Below, piece after piece: positions 1 through 7,055 of a stretch of 64,000 bases of DNA. Position numbers and translations under genes: made by a program. Below the pieces are notes generated by a model, which was not told the DNA's origin, did no database searches, and saw only the letters and a program-made list of their open reading frames with translations. Each line of letters begins with the position of its first letter. Positions within the stretch are counted from its first letter, which is position 1. The stretch comes from JALZEG01 sp035942255 (GTDB taxonomy: Bacteria; Actinomycetota; CADDZG01; WHSQ01), in assembly GCA_035942255.1 (NCBI GenBank), contig DASZDG010000015.1, positions 1 to 64,000 of the forward strand, in the 5' to 3' direction.

Positions 1-1479
1 GATCTGGTGCGTCTTCCCCTCACGGATGAGGTTCCGGACCGCCGGGGTCGCGACCAGCACCTCGGCGGCCACGACACGGCCCTTGTTGTCGGCCGTCGGC
101 AGCAGCTGCTGCGAGACGACCCCGGCCAGCGTTCCCGCAAGCTGCACCCGGATCTGCTGCTGCTGGTGCGGCGGGAAGACGTCGATCACACGGTCGACCG
201 ACTGGGGGGCGTCCTGCGTGTGGAGCGTCCCGAACACGAGGTGGCCTGTCTCGGCTGCGGTGAGGGCCGCGGAGATCGTCTCGAGGTCGCGGAGCTCGCC
301 GACCAGGATGACGTCGGGGTCCTGCCGGAGCACGTGCTTCAGAGCGTGCTGGAAGGCGTGGGTGTCGGTGCCGACCTCACGCTGGTTGACGACGGCCTTC
401 TTGTGCTTGTGGAGGAACTCGATCGGGTCCTCGACGGTCATGATGTGCTCCGCCCTCGTGGAGTTCACGATGTCGACGAGGCCCGCCAGCGTCGTCGACT
501 TGCCGGAGCCCGTGATGCCGGTGACGAGCACGAGGCCCCGTCGCAGCGCCGCGAACTCCTTGACCGACTGCGGGAGGCCGAGTGTGTCGAGCGACTTGAT
601 CTCGAACGGGATGACCCTCATCACGCAGCCGACCGCGTCGCGCTGCTGGAAGACGTTCACGCGGAAGCGCGCCTTGCCCGGGAGCGAGTACGAGATGTCC
701 AGCTCGAGCTTGTCCTCGAAGATCTCCCGCTGGCGCTGCGTGAGGATCGAATAGACCATCTCCTGGAGGTCCTGCGCGAACAGGACCCGGTAGCCCTTGA
801 TCGGGCGCATCTCGCCGTGCACGCGGATCGTCGGAGGTACTCCGACGGTCAGGTGGAGGTCCGAGGCGCCCTGCTCGAGCACCTGCATGAGGAAGTCGGC
901 GAGGCTCGGCTCCTTCTCCTCCTCCTCGGGCTCCTCTTCCTCTGCCTCGAGGGCCTCGACGAGCGGCAGGTCGTCGGCCCGGAAAGCCGACATCCCGTTG
1001 CCGTTGCCGTTCGGCCCCGCGCCGGGCGCCGCCGGCGCCTTGGCGGCGGCGGTGTACCAGCGGTCGATGGCGGAGGCGAGGTCGGAGCGATAGGCGGCGG
1101 CCGGCGCGACGGGGCGGCCGGTCGCGTTCTTCAGCTCCTCGACCGCGAGGTGGTTCGTCGGCTCGGCCATCGCTACGACGACCGTCCCGTTCTCCACGCG
1201 CATCGGCAGCACGAGCTGGCGCCGGGCGAGCTCCTCGGGGACCGCGGCCATCGCCTCGGCCGAGGGCGGCTCGTTGCGGGTGTCGAAGAAGCGCAGCCCG
1301 ATCTGCAGGGCGCGGGCGCGCACGAGATCGCGCTCGGTGAGCACCCCGCCTTCGAGGAGCACCTTCCACGCGGACTTACCGGTGTTCGCCTCTTCCTGCG
1401 ACGCGAACGTGAGCTGGTCCGACGTGACCAGCCCCTGCTCGAGCAGCACATCCGAGAGCTGCCGTGGACCGTTCGACAT
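1..1479 (-). CDS. pilT: Type IV pilus retraction ATPase PilT with N-terminal MshEN domain (3' end cut by window edge)
   Basis: Hexameric ATPase of the inner-membrane pilus machine, normally driving pilus retraction. The 493 visible codons run off base 1 without a stop. Residues about 7-142 form a MshEN (GSPII_E N-terminal) domain. A Gly/Asn and acidic linker (about 150-190) follows, then the PilT core with Walker A GITGSGKST at 321-329, a Walker B region VILVGELRD and the TLHT histidine box near 418-421. ATG at 1479 is chosen because AGGGAG lies 8 bases upstream. Ordinary PilT is about 350 residues and lacks MshEN, so the extra N-terminal domain is notable; it resembles that of the PilB encoded just upstream. 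The PilT rather than PilB assignment rests on the absent zinc motif and the short core. Confidence 0.9.
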   Translation of the reverse strand, partial: MSNGPRQLSDVLLEQGLVTSDQLTFASQEEANTGKSAWKVLLEGGVLTERDLVRARALQIGLRFFDTRNEPPSAEAMAAVPEELARRQLVLPMRVENGTVVVAMAEPTNHLAVEELKNATGRPVAPAAAYRSDLASAIDRWYTAAAKAPAAPGAGPNGNGNGMSAFRADDLPLVEALEAEEEEPEEEEKEPSLADFLMQVLEQGASDLHLTVGVPPTIRVHGEMRPIKGYRVLFAQDLQEMVYSILTQRQREIFEDKLELDISYSLPGKARFRVNVFQQRDAVGCVMRVIPFEIKSLDTLGLPQSVKEFAALRRGLVLVTGITGSGKSTTLAGLVDIVNSTRAEHIMTVEDPIEFLHKHKKAVVNQREVGTDTHAFQHALKHVLRQDPDVILVGELRDLETISAALTAAETGHLVFGTLHTQDAPQSVDRVIDVFPPHQQQQIRVQLAGTLAGVVSQQLLPTADNKGRVVAAEVLVATPAVRNLIREGKTHQI

Positions 1480-1612
1480 TCTCTTGCTCCCTCTTAGTCG
1501 AGCCCCAAGGAACTACGGCGTCCGGAACGGACGCGTGCGCGTCCGCAACCGGAGCCTTCGAAGGTTGTATCGGCGGGCGAGAGGGCCGCCCTAAGCGCAG
1601 GGAGAGAGAGTT

Positions 1613-3319
1613 TTAAACGACGACTCGGAGGATCTCTTCGATCGACGTGAGGCCCATGCGGGCCTTCTCCATCCCGTCCTGGCGGAGCGTGATCATGCCC
1701 TGCTCCCGGGCGACGCGGCCCATCGTCTCGGCCGAGGCGTTCTCGGCGACCAGGCGCTCGATCTCCTCGGTGACCGGCATGAGCTCGTGGATCGCCATCC
1801 GGCCCTTGTAGCCGGTGTTGCCGCACGACGTGCAGCCGACGGGACGGTAGAGCTTCGGCGGCTCCTCCCCCGGCTCGAACGGGAACTTCGCGTGCGTGAG
1901 CTCGTCGACGGACGGCGCGTACGGCTCCTTGCACCGGTCGCAGAGCTTCCGGGCGAGCCTCTGCGCCAGGACGCTGTCGAGCGACGAGGCGACGAGGAAC
2001 GGCTCGATGCCCATCTCGACCAGACGGGTCAGCGCCGACGGCGCGTCGTTCGTGTGGAGGGTGGAGAGCACGAGGTGGCCGGTGAGCGCGGCCTCGACGG
2101 CGATCTGCGCCGTCTCCCGGTCGCGGATCTCACCGATGAGGACGATGTCGGGGTCCGATCGCAGGATCGAGCGCAGGGCGGAGGCGAACGTGAGGCCCGC
2201 CTTCGGGTTCGTCTGCACCTGGTTGATCCCCGCGAGCCGGTACTCGACCGGGTCCTCGACCGTGATGATGTTCACGTCGGGCTTGTTCTTGATGTTCAGC
2301 GTCGCATAGAGCGTCGTCGACTTGCCCGAGCCCGTCGGCCCGGTGACGAGGATCGCCCCGTACGGCTTCATGTAGGACTCGCGGAACCGCTGGAAGTTCT
2401 CCGGAAGGAACCCGAGGTCCGAGAGCTGCAGGAGCACGCTCGACTTGTCCAGGATCCTCATGACGATCTTCTCGCCGTGGACCGTGGGGAGCGTCGCGAC
2501 GCGGATGTCGATCTGCTTGCCCTGGAGGACGAGGCCGATGCGGCCGTCCTGCGGGATGCGGCGCTCCGCGATGTTGATGTCCGCCATGATCTTCAGGCGG
2601 CTCGTGATGCCGGCCTGCACGGACTTCGGCGGGTTCATGACCTCGTGGAGCACGCCGTCGATCCTGTAGCGCACGCGCAGGTCCTTCTCGCCCGGCTCGA
2701 TGTGGATGTCCGAGGCGCGGTCCTGCACCGCCTGGGTGATCAGCAGGTTCACGAGCTTGATGATCGGGGCGTCCTCGGCCCCCGCAGTGGCGAGCTGTGC
2801 CTCGAGGTCGTGGGCCTGCTCGTCGACCTGCTCGGCCGCGGCCTCCTCGACGAGGGTCTCCGCGGTGCGGTCGAGCCTGTAGTGGCGTCCGATGGCGGCG
2901 GCGACGTCGGCCTTGGTGGCGACGACGGTCTTCACGTCGCGCTTGCTCATCGCCCGGATGTCGTCGACCGCGACGACGTTCGCCGGGTCGGCCATGGCGA
3001 CGATCAGGCGCCCGCCGTCGTCGAACCCGACCGGCAGGCAGTTGTGGCGGCGTGCGACCAGCTCGGGGACGAGCGCTACGGCCGAGGAGTCGATCTTGAC
3101 CTCGCTCAGGTCGACGAACTCGAGGCCGAGCTGCTGCGCCAGGATCGAGACGAGGCCGGCCTCGGTGACGAACCCGAGCTCGATGAGCACGCGGCCGAGC
3201 GAACGCTGCCTCTGGGCCGCCTGGTCCTTGGCCTCCGCCAGCTGCTGCTCGGTTACGAGCCGGCGCGCGAGCAGGAGCTCGTCGAGCCCGGCAGCGCGAG
3301 GCTTAGAGGTGACGCTCAT
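1613..3319 (-). CDS. pilB: Type IV pilus extension ATPase PilB
   Basis: Assembly ATPase that powers pilin polymerisation at the cytoplasmic membrane. Residues about 10-150 are a MshEN domain, a fold that binds c-di-GMP in some relatives. The T2SSE ATPase core follows, with Walker A GPTGSGKST at 327-335, the Walker B stretch DIVLIGEIRD and a TLHT box. A zinc-binding loop is formed by C460, C463, C496 and C499, typical of PilB/GspE and absent from PilT. The length of 568 residues is normal. The ATG is preceded by GGGGGAG. A 133-base gap without a recognised gene separates it from pilT, and a 114-base gap lies upstream. The order PilB then PilT is usual in actinobacterial pilus loci. Confidence 0.95.
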   Translation of the reverse strand: MSVTSKPRAAGLDELLLARRLVTEQQLAEAKDQAAQRQRSLGRVLIELGFVTEAGLVSILAQQLGLEFVDLSEVKIDSSAVALVPELVARRHNCLPVGFDDGGRLIVAMADPANVVAVDDIRAMSKRDVKTVVATKADVAAAIGRHYRLDRTAETLVEEAAAEQVDEQAHDLEAQLATAGAEDAPIIKLVNLLITQAVQDRASDIHIEPGEKDLRVRYRIDGVLHEVMNPPKSVQAGITSRLKIMADINIAERRIPQDGRIGLVLQGKQIDIRVATLPTVHGEKIVMRILDKSSVLLQLSDLGFLPENFQRFRESYMKPYGAILVTGPTGSGKSTTLYATLNIKNKPDVNIITVEDPVEYRLAGINQVQTNPKAGLTFASALRSILRSDPDIVLIGEIRDRETAQIAVEAALTGHLVLSTLHTNDAPSALTRLVEMGIEPFLVASSLDSVLAQRLARKLCDRCKEPYAPSVDELTHAKFPFEPGEEPPKLYRPVGCTSCGNTGYKGRMAIHELMPVTEEIERLVAENASAETMGRVAREQGMITLRQDGMEKARMGLTSIEEILRVVV

Positions 3320-3433
3320 TCAGCTCCCCCGGCGTGTGTGGATACGTGCCCCTCCCATAGGCCTTTTATCGGCGGCGCCGGGCACGACTGAAGGGTCAGT
3401 TGAGGCAAATCCGCCGCGGCCGAGGCCCCCCGA

Positions 3434-4054
3434 TCAGGAGGACACTGCTACCGGCTCGGCCCCCTCGGCGGCGTCCAGCCGCTCGAGGACCCCGAACAGG
3501 ATGCGGAGCATCAAACCCTTCACGTCCTCGCGAGACCGCGGGTCGCAGGCGACCACCGGGACGCCGTCGCCGAGCCCCAGACGCTCCCGCACCGCGGGCA
3601 GCGAGGCCCCCGGCGCGTCGAGGTGGGTCACCCCCACGACGAAGGGGACGTCCGCGTACCGCCGGAAGGTGTCGAGGTGGGCGACGGCCTGCTCCGCGGA
3701 CCGGTCGTCGGCCGCGTTCACGAGCAGGACGAACCCGATCATGCCCTCCGACAGGACCTCCCACATGACGTCGAAACGCTCCTGGCCGGGGGTCCCGAAC
3801 AGGAACAAGGCGGGGCCGCGGCCCTCCGGGCCGCCGAGCTGGATGCGGCCGAAGTCCATCGCGACCGTCGTGCTGTCCTTCGTGCCGGAGCTCGTGTGGT
3901 CGGAGATCGGCCGCTCGGTGCCGAGGACGGTCACGTCGCTGATCGTCTGGATCAGCGACGTCTTTCCCGCCGCGAACGGCCCCGTCACGACGATCTTCAG
4001 CGGGCGCGCAGCGGCGCTCTCGGGCCGCTGCCGGCGCACGATCCCGGCCCTCAA
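3434..4054 (-). CDS. Small Ras-like GTPase (CvnD/MglA-type)
   Basis: Small GTP-binding protein of 206 residues. The P-loop is GPFAAGKTS at residues 25-33. The G3 region reads FGTPGQERF at 86-94, with the usual Asp replaced by Gly, as in the CvnD/Rup-like group of bacterial Ras-like GTPases. The G4 motif reads THLD at 143-146 instead of NKxD. The TTG start overlaps the TGA of the upstream DUF4388 gene (TTGA); a GTG five codons downstream is an alternative. The neighbours are DUF4388 and Roadblock genes upstream and pilB downstream. Roadblock plus small GTPase pairs set cell polarity in MglAB and signal in the cvn conservons, so control of the pilus motors is a reasonable inference. Confidence 0.85.
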   Translation of the reverse strand: MRAGIVRRQRPESAAARPLKIVVTGPFAAGKTSLIQTISDVTVLGTERPISDHTSSGTKDSTTVAMDFGRIQLGGPEGRGPALFLFGTPGQERFDVMWEVLSEGMIGFVLLVNAADDRSAEQAVAHLDTFRRYADVPFVVGVTHLDAPGASLPAVRERLGLGDGVPVVACDPRSREDVKGLMLRILFGVLERLDAAEGAEPVAVSS

Positions 4055-5106
4055 AGGCCCTTCACCCCGTCGATCAGCCGGGAGATGAGGCCTCGCGTCA
4101 CCTGGTCGTCGTCCTCGATCCGGCGGGGCCGGGGCGGCGCGGGCGGCGAGGCGACGAACGTGCCGCCCGCTGAGAGCCCGGCGACGTCGGCCTCGTCGAA
4201 CAGCCCGGCGAGCTCCCGTGCGGCGGTCGAGCGATCGACCTCCGGGGTGTCGCCGAACGGAGGGGTGCCGAACCCGCCCGGGAAGGCGCTCTCGGAGACG
4301 GCGTCGTCGAGGAACGGATCGGGCGGGGGCTCCGGCTGAGCGACGGCGGCGGGCTCGGGCGTCGCGACCGCCGCGGGCTGGGGCTCCGGATCGGGCGCTG
4401 GCTCCACGAACGGCTCCGGCTCGGGGGCCGCGAACGGCTCCGGCTCGGGGGCCGCGGCGACCACATCCTCTTCCCGGGGTGTGTCTGACACGTCAGACAC
4501 GACTGTCATGTCTGTCATGTCTGACGCCTCCGCCGAGACACCTACATCGCGATCGGGCTCCGGCTCGGGCACGGCGGCGGCTCCCTCGGCGAGGCGCACG
4601 AGCCCGGCGGCGGCCAGGCCGTAGAGGACCTTCATCGTCGCGATGTCGTCGAGCCCGGCGGCGAGAGCTATGTCCCGAACGGGCCGGTGGCCGTCGACCA
4701 TCACGAGCACCCGCCACTCCGACGGGCTGATGTTGATCTGGACCGCGCCCTCCGGGGGCTGCGGCGCCATGACCAGGACGGCTTCCTCGGAGGGGACGAG
4801 CGTCTTGATCTCCGCCAGCTCGTCGAGCCGGCGCGCGACGTGCTCGAGCAGGTCCTCGACGGAGATCCCGTCGCCGCCGGCCGGGCCCGCGGCCCCCGGC
4901 TCCCACGAGAACTCGCCGTCGCCCCACCGCATGAGGTCGAACGCGACGTCGCGTGCATCGCCGGCGGCCCGTACGTCGCCGTCGCGGAAGAACAGCCTCC
5001 CGCTCCCGGCGTCGCGGGTGACGTCGAGGCGCCCCGTGCGGCGGGCGGACCCGATCAGCCGGAGGACGTCGGGCAGCGTGAAGTCGTCGAGGGTTCCGGT
5101 GAGCAT
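4051..5106 (-). CDS. DUF4388 (PATAN-type) protein
   Basis: Protein of 351 residues from the chosen ATG. The N-terminal DUF4388/PATAN-like domain begins MLTGTLDDFTLPDVLRL and contains the typical SARRTGRLDV and LFFRDGDV patterns. A second helical segment (about 130-200) follows, then a long Pro/Glu/Asp-rich disordered stretch and a short basic tail ending KGL. An ATG 21 bases upstream is possible, but the ATG at 5106 has AAGGAG at normal spacing and starts exactly at the domain. DUF4388 proteins commonly sit beside Roadblock proteins, GTPases and motility or gliding regulators. Here it lies between a Roadblock gene and a GTPase gene, so an adaptor role is inferred. Confidence 0.8.
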   Translation of the reverse strand: MLTGTLDDFTLPDVLRLIGSARRTGRLDVTRDAGSGRLFFRDGDVRAAGDARDVAFDLMRWGDGEFSWEPGAAGPAGGDGISVEDLLEHVARRLDELAEIKTLVPSEEAVLVMAPQPPEGAVQINISPSEWRVLVMVDGHRPVRDIALAAGLDDIATMKVLYGLAAAGLVRLAEGAAAVPEPEPDRDVGVSAEASDMTDMTVVSDVSDTPREEDVVAAAPEPEPFAAPEPEPFVEPAPDPEPQPAAVATPEPAAVAQPEPPPDPFLDDAVSESAFPGGFGTPPFGDTPEVDRSTAARELAGLFDEADVAGLSAGGTFVASPPAPPRPRRIEDDDQVTRGLISRLIDGVKGL

Positions 5107-5122
5107 GTCGTCTCCTTCTTGG

Positions 5123-5142
5123 AGCATCGCCGAGGCGATGCT
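5123..5142. promoter_or_regulatory. 20-bp perfect inverted repeat between Roadblock and DUF4388 genes
   Basis: Arms of AGCATCGC and its complement surround a CGAG centre. The element lies in the short intercistronic gap of the minus-strand operon, just before the DUF4388 ribosome binding site. It could be a small mRNA hairpin tuning expression of the second gene, or an operator. It has no T-run, so it is not a classical terminator. Confidence 0.4.
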
Positions 5143-5163
5143 TCGATCTCCTCCTGTGGGGAG

Positions 5164-5637
5164 CTAGTGCCAGCTCGCGACCGGCGTGGCGGAGGCCTCG
5201 GCGGGCGCAGGGGGCTCCTCGCCCACGACCGCGAGTCCGGCCGGCGTGTGGAGGGTGTCGCTGACGCCTGCGGTCATGACGGCTCCGACCCGCTCGGCGA
5301 TGCGCCGCATCTCGAAGAGGACGAGGCCGACCTTCGCCCCGCGGGCGGTGACTGCGACGAGGACGGAGTCGGGCCCGGCAGCCATCAGGATCACGTGGCC
5401 CTTGGGTCCCTCGATGAAGACCTGGGCGAGCTCACCCTTGCCGAGCTCCGACGCCGCCCGCTCTCCCAGCGTCAGCAGCGCCGCGCTCATCGCGGCGAGC
5501 CGGTCCTCCTCGACGTTCGGGGGCAGAGCCGATGCCATCGGGAGGCCGTCGGCGCTCACGACGGCGGCGGCCTCGACCTCTGAAGAGATCGCCAGGAAGT
5601 CGTCGAGCGCGAGCGCGAGAAGGTCGGCCTTGGTCAT
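5164..5637 (-). CDS. Roadblock/LC7 domain protein
   Basis: Protein of 157 residues. Residues about 5-125 have the Roadblock/LC7 pattern, including AAAVVSADGLPMASALP near the start and the strand VFIEGPKGHVILMAAG. Proteins of this family (MglB, CvnB) are dimeric partners or GTPase-activating proteins of small Ras-like GTPases. A GTPase gene lies two genes downstream on the same strand, so a functional pair is likely. The ATG has GGAGG about 6 bases upstream and appears to begin the operon Roadblock-DUF4388-GTPase. The short Pro/Ala-rich tail after residue 125 looks disordered. Confidence 0.85.
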   Translation of the reverse strand: MTKADLLALALDDFLAISSEVEAAAVVSADGLPMASALPPNVEEDRLAAMSAALLTLGERAASELGKGELAQVFIEGPKGHVILMAAGPDSVLVAVTARGAKVGLVLFEMRRIAERVGAVMTAGVSDTLHTPAGLAVVGEEPPAPAEASATPVASWH

Positions 5638-5700
5638 GGGGGGGTCCTCCGTTTCGTCCTGCGGTCCGGCGGGGGGAGTAGTCCTGATTACCTAGTCACC

Positions 5701-5718
5701 TTCGGCAGGACCGCCGAA
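5701..5718. terminator. Small GC stem-loop between WecA-like and Roadblock genes
   Basis: TTCGGC pairs with GCCGAA around a six-base loop. It sits 57 bases beyond the stop of the minus-strand WecA-like gene and 64 bases upstream of the Roadblock start. No T-run follows, so a terminator role is only a suggestion. Nothing else is recognised in this 137-base gap. Confidence 0.25.
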
Positions 5719-5774
5719 AACCTTGAATCAGCCCCGCAGAGGGTCGTGGCTTCCGCGTGCAGAGCGTCGGGCCG

Positions 5775-6860
5775 TCAAGCGGCTTCGAGCGCGGTCGCGT
5801 CCGAAGGGGCGACGGCGCCGACCTGCATGATCGGCGACCTCACCAACGCGACGGTCAAGACGGCGAAGGCGACGGCGGAAAGGGCCACGACGGCGGCCGC
5901 GAACGCCGGCTGCGTCACGGCGACCAGGATCCCGATGGTCCCGCACAACGCCGCTGCTCCGTAGAGCCGCAGGGCGACGCCGCGTACCGGCACGTCACGC
6001 TGCAGGAGGCGATGAGAGACGTGGTCGAGGCGAGCGCCGATGACGGGCTCGCGGCGGAGGATCCGCCCGAGCGTCATCACGGTGGTGTCGAGCACGAACA
6101 AGCCGAGGATGATCACCGGAACCGCGAACGCGATGTGCGAGTTGACACCCGGGAAGTCCGCCTTGACCGCCAGCACCGCGAGGCCGAAGCCGAGGGGCAG
6201 GCTTCCGGTGTCCCCCATGAAGATCCGGGCGGGGTGGAAGTTGTGTCGCAGGAACCCGGCGCACGCCCCTGCGAGCCCGAACCCGAGCAACGACACGAGC
6301 TGCTGGCCGAAGACGATGCCGACGATGCCGAGCGACGCGGCGGCGATTCCGCCGACCCCCGCGGCGAGCCCGTCCATGTTGTCCATGAAGTTGAACGCGT
6401 TCGTGATCCCCACGATCCACAACACCGTGAGCACGAGGTCTAGCGCGCCGCTCTGAATGCCGCTCACGTTGTCGAGCGGCGACATCCGGATGCCGCCGGC
6501 GAAGACCATCACGGCGACGCCGATCTGCACGACCAGCCGGAGCCGCTCGCTGATGTCGTATCTGTCGTCCACGAAGCCGACGACGCAGAGGATCGCCATC
6601 CCGGCGAGCAGGACCGCGGACTCCTTGAAGGCGTCGGCGCCGACGAACGCGACGAGCCAGCCGGTCAGGATGCCGAGCCCGCCGAGGTACGGGATCACGC
6701 GGCCGTGCACCTTGCGCGCCGAGGGCCGGTCTTCCATCTGGAGGATCCCGGCGAGGCGCCCGGCGAGCGGCGTCGCAGCGTAGGAGATCGCGCCCGCGAC
6801 GACGGCGACTGCGAGGATGGCGGTGGGGCTCATCGCGACCGCCCGGCGCATTCGGCGCAT
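5775..6860 (-). CDS. WecA/TagO-like undecaprenyl-phosphate sugar-1-phosphate transferase
   Basis: Polytopic membrane enzyme of the MraY/WecA family, which moves a sugar-1-phosphate from a UDP-sugar to a polyprenyl phosphate to begin a cell-envelope glycan. About ten membrane segments are visible. Family motifs are FVDDRYD (D98, D99), NAFNFMDNMDGLAAG at 154-168 with the catalytic-site aspartates, FMGDTGS, and a final VSHRLL equivalent of the His-rich loop. The length of 361 residues is normal for WecA/TagO. The start is uncertain: ATGs at residues 1, 4 and 10 are all possible and none has a strong ribosome site. It is divergent from the O-antigen ligase-like gene, which fits a shared glycan-assembly role. 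MraY is less likely because no mur cluster is present. Confidence 0.88.
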   Translation of the reverse strand: MRRMRRAVAMSPTAILAVAVVAGAISYAATPLAGRLAGILQMEDRPSARKVHGRVIPYLGGLGILTGWLVAFVGADAFKESAVLLAGMAILCVVGFVDDRYDISERLRLVVQIGVAVMVFAGGIRMSPLDNVSGIQSGALDLVLTVLWIVGITNAFNFMDNMDGLAAGVGGIAAASLGIVGIVFGQQLVSLLGFGLAGACAGFLRHNFHPARIFMGDTGSLPLGFGLAVLAVKADFPGVNSHIAFAVPVIILGLFVLDTTVMTLGRILRREPVIGARLDHVSHRLLQRDVPVRGVALRLYGAAALCGTIGILVAVTQPAFAAAVVALSAVAFAVLTVALVRSPIMQVGAVAPSDATALEAA

Positions 6861-6878
6861 GACATAGGCTTCGCTTCC

Positions 6879-7055
6879 ATGGCCTCGACAGTGGCGGCGC
6901 GGTCCGGCGCGACGGAGTCTGCGTACAGCCCCGCCACGTTGAGTCGCCCGTCCCCCGCGGCCTCGCCTACTACTCCCATGTCGACAGCTCCCATTACGGC
7001 CGGGACCTCCGGCCGGCCTCCCACACCTAATCGGCGGCGGGCGACGGCGCCTTGA
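6879..7055 (+). CDS. Possible 58-residue ORF upstream of the ligase-like gene
   Basis: An ATG-started frame of 58 codons in the divergent gap before the O-antigen ligase-like gene. Its TGA overlaps the TTG start of that gene as TTGA, the kind of overlap used by real gene pairs here. The product is Ser/Thr/Pro/Ala/Arg-rich with no recognisable domain, and no ribosome site is obvious, so it may be non-coding leader. This 191-base gap probably also carries the divergent promoters for the two glycan genes, but I see no clear promoter boxes. Confidence 0.25.
   Translation: MASTVAARSGATESAYSPATLSRPSPAASPTTPMSTAPITAGTSGRPPTPNRRRATAP

Noticed and set aside
4481..4500. Near-perfect 20-base inverted repeat (9-base arms GTGTCTGAC/GTCAGACAC) next to short direct repeats
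   Set aside because: It lies inside the DUF4388 coding frame, in a low-complexity Ser/Asp/Met/Thr-coding stretch. Repeated codons explain it better than an operator.
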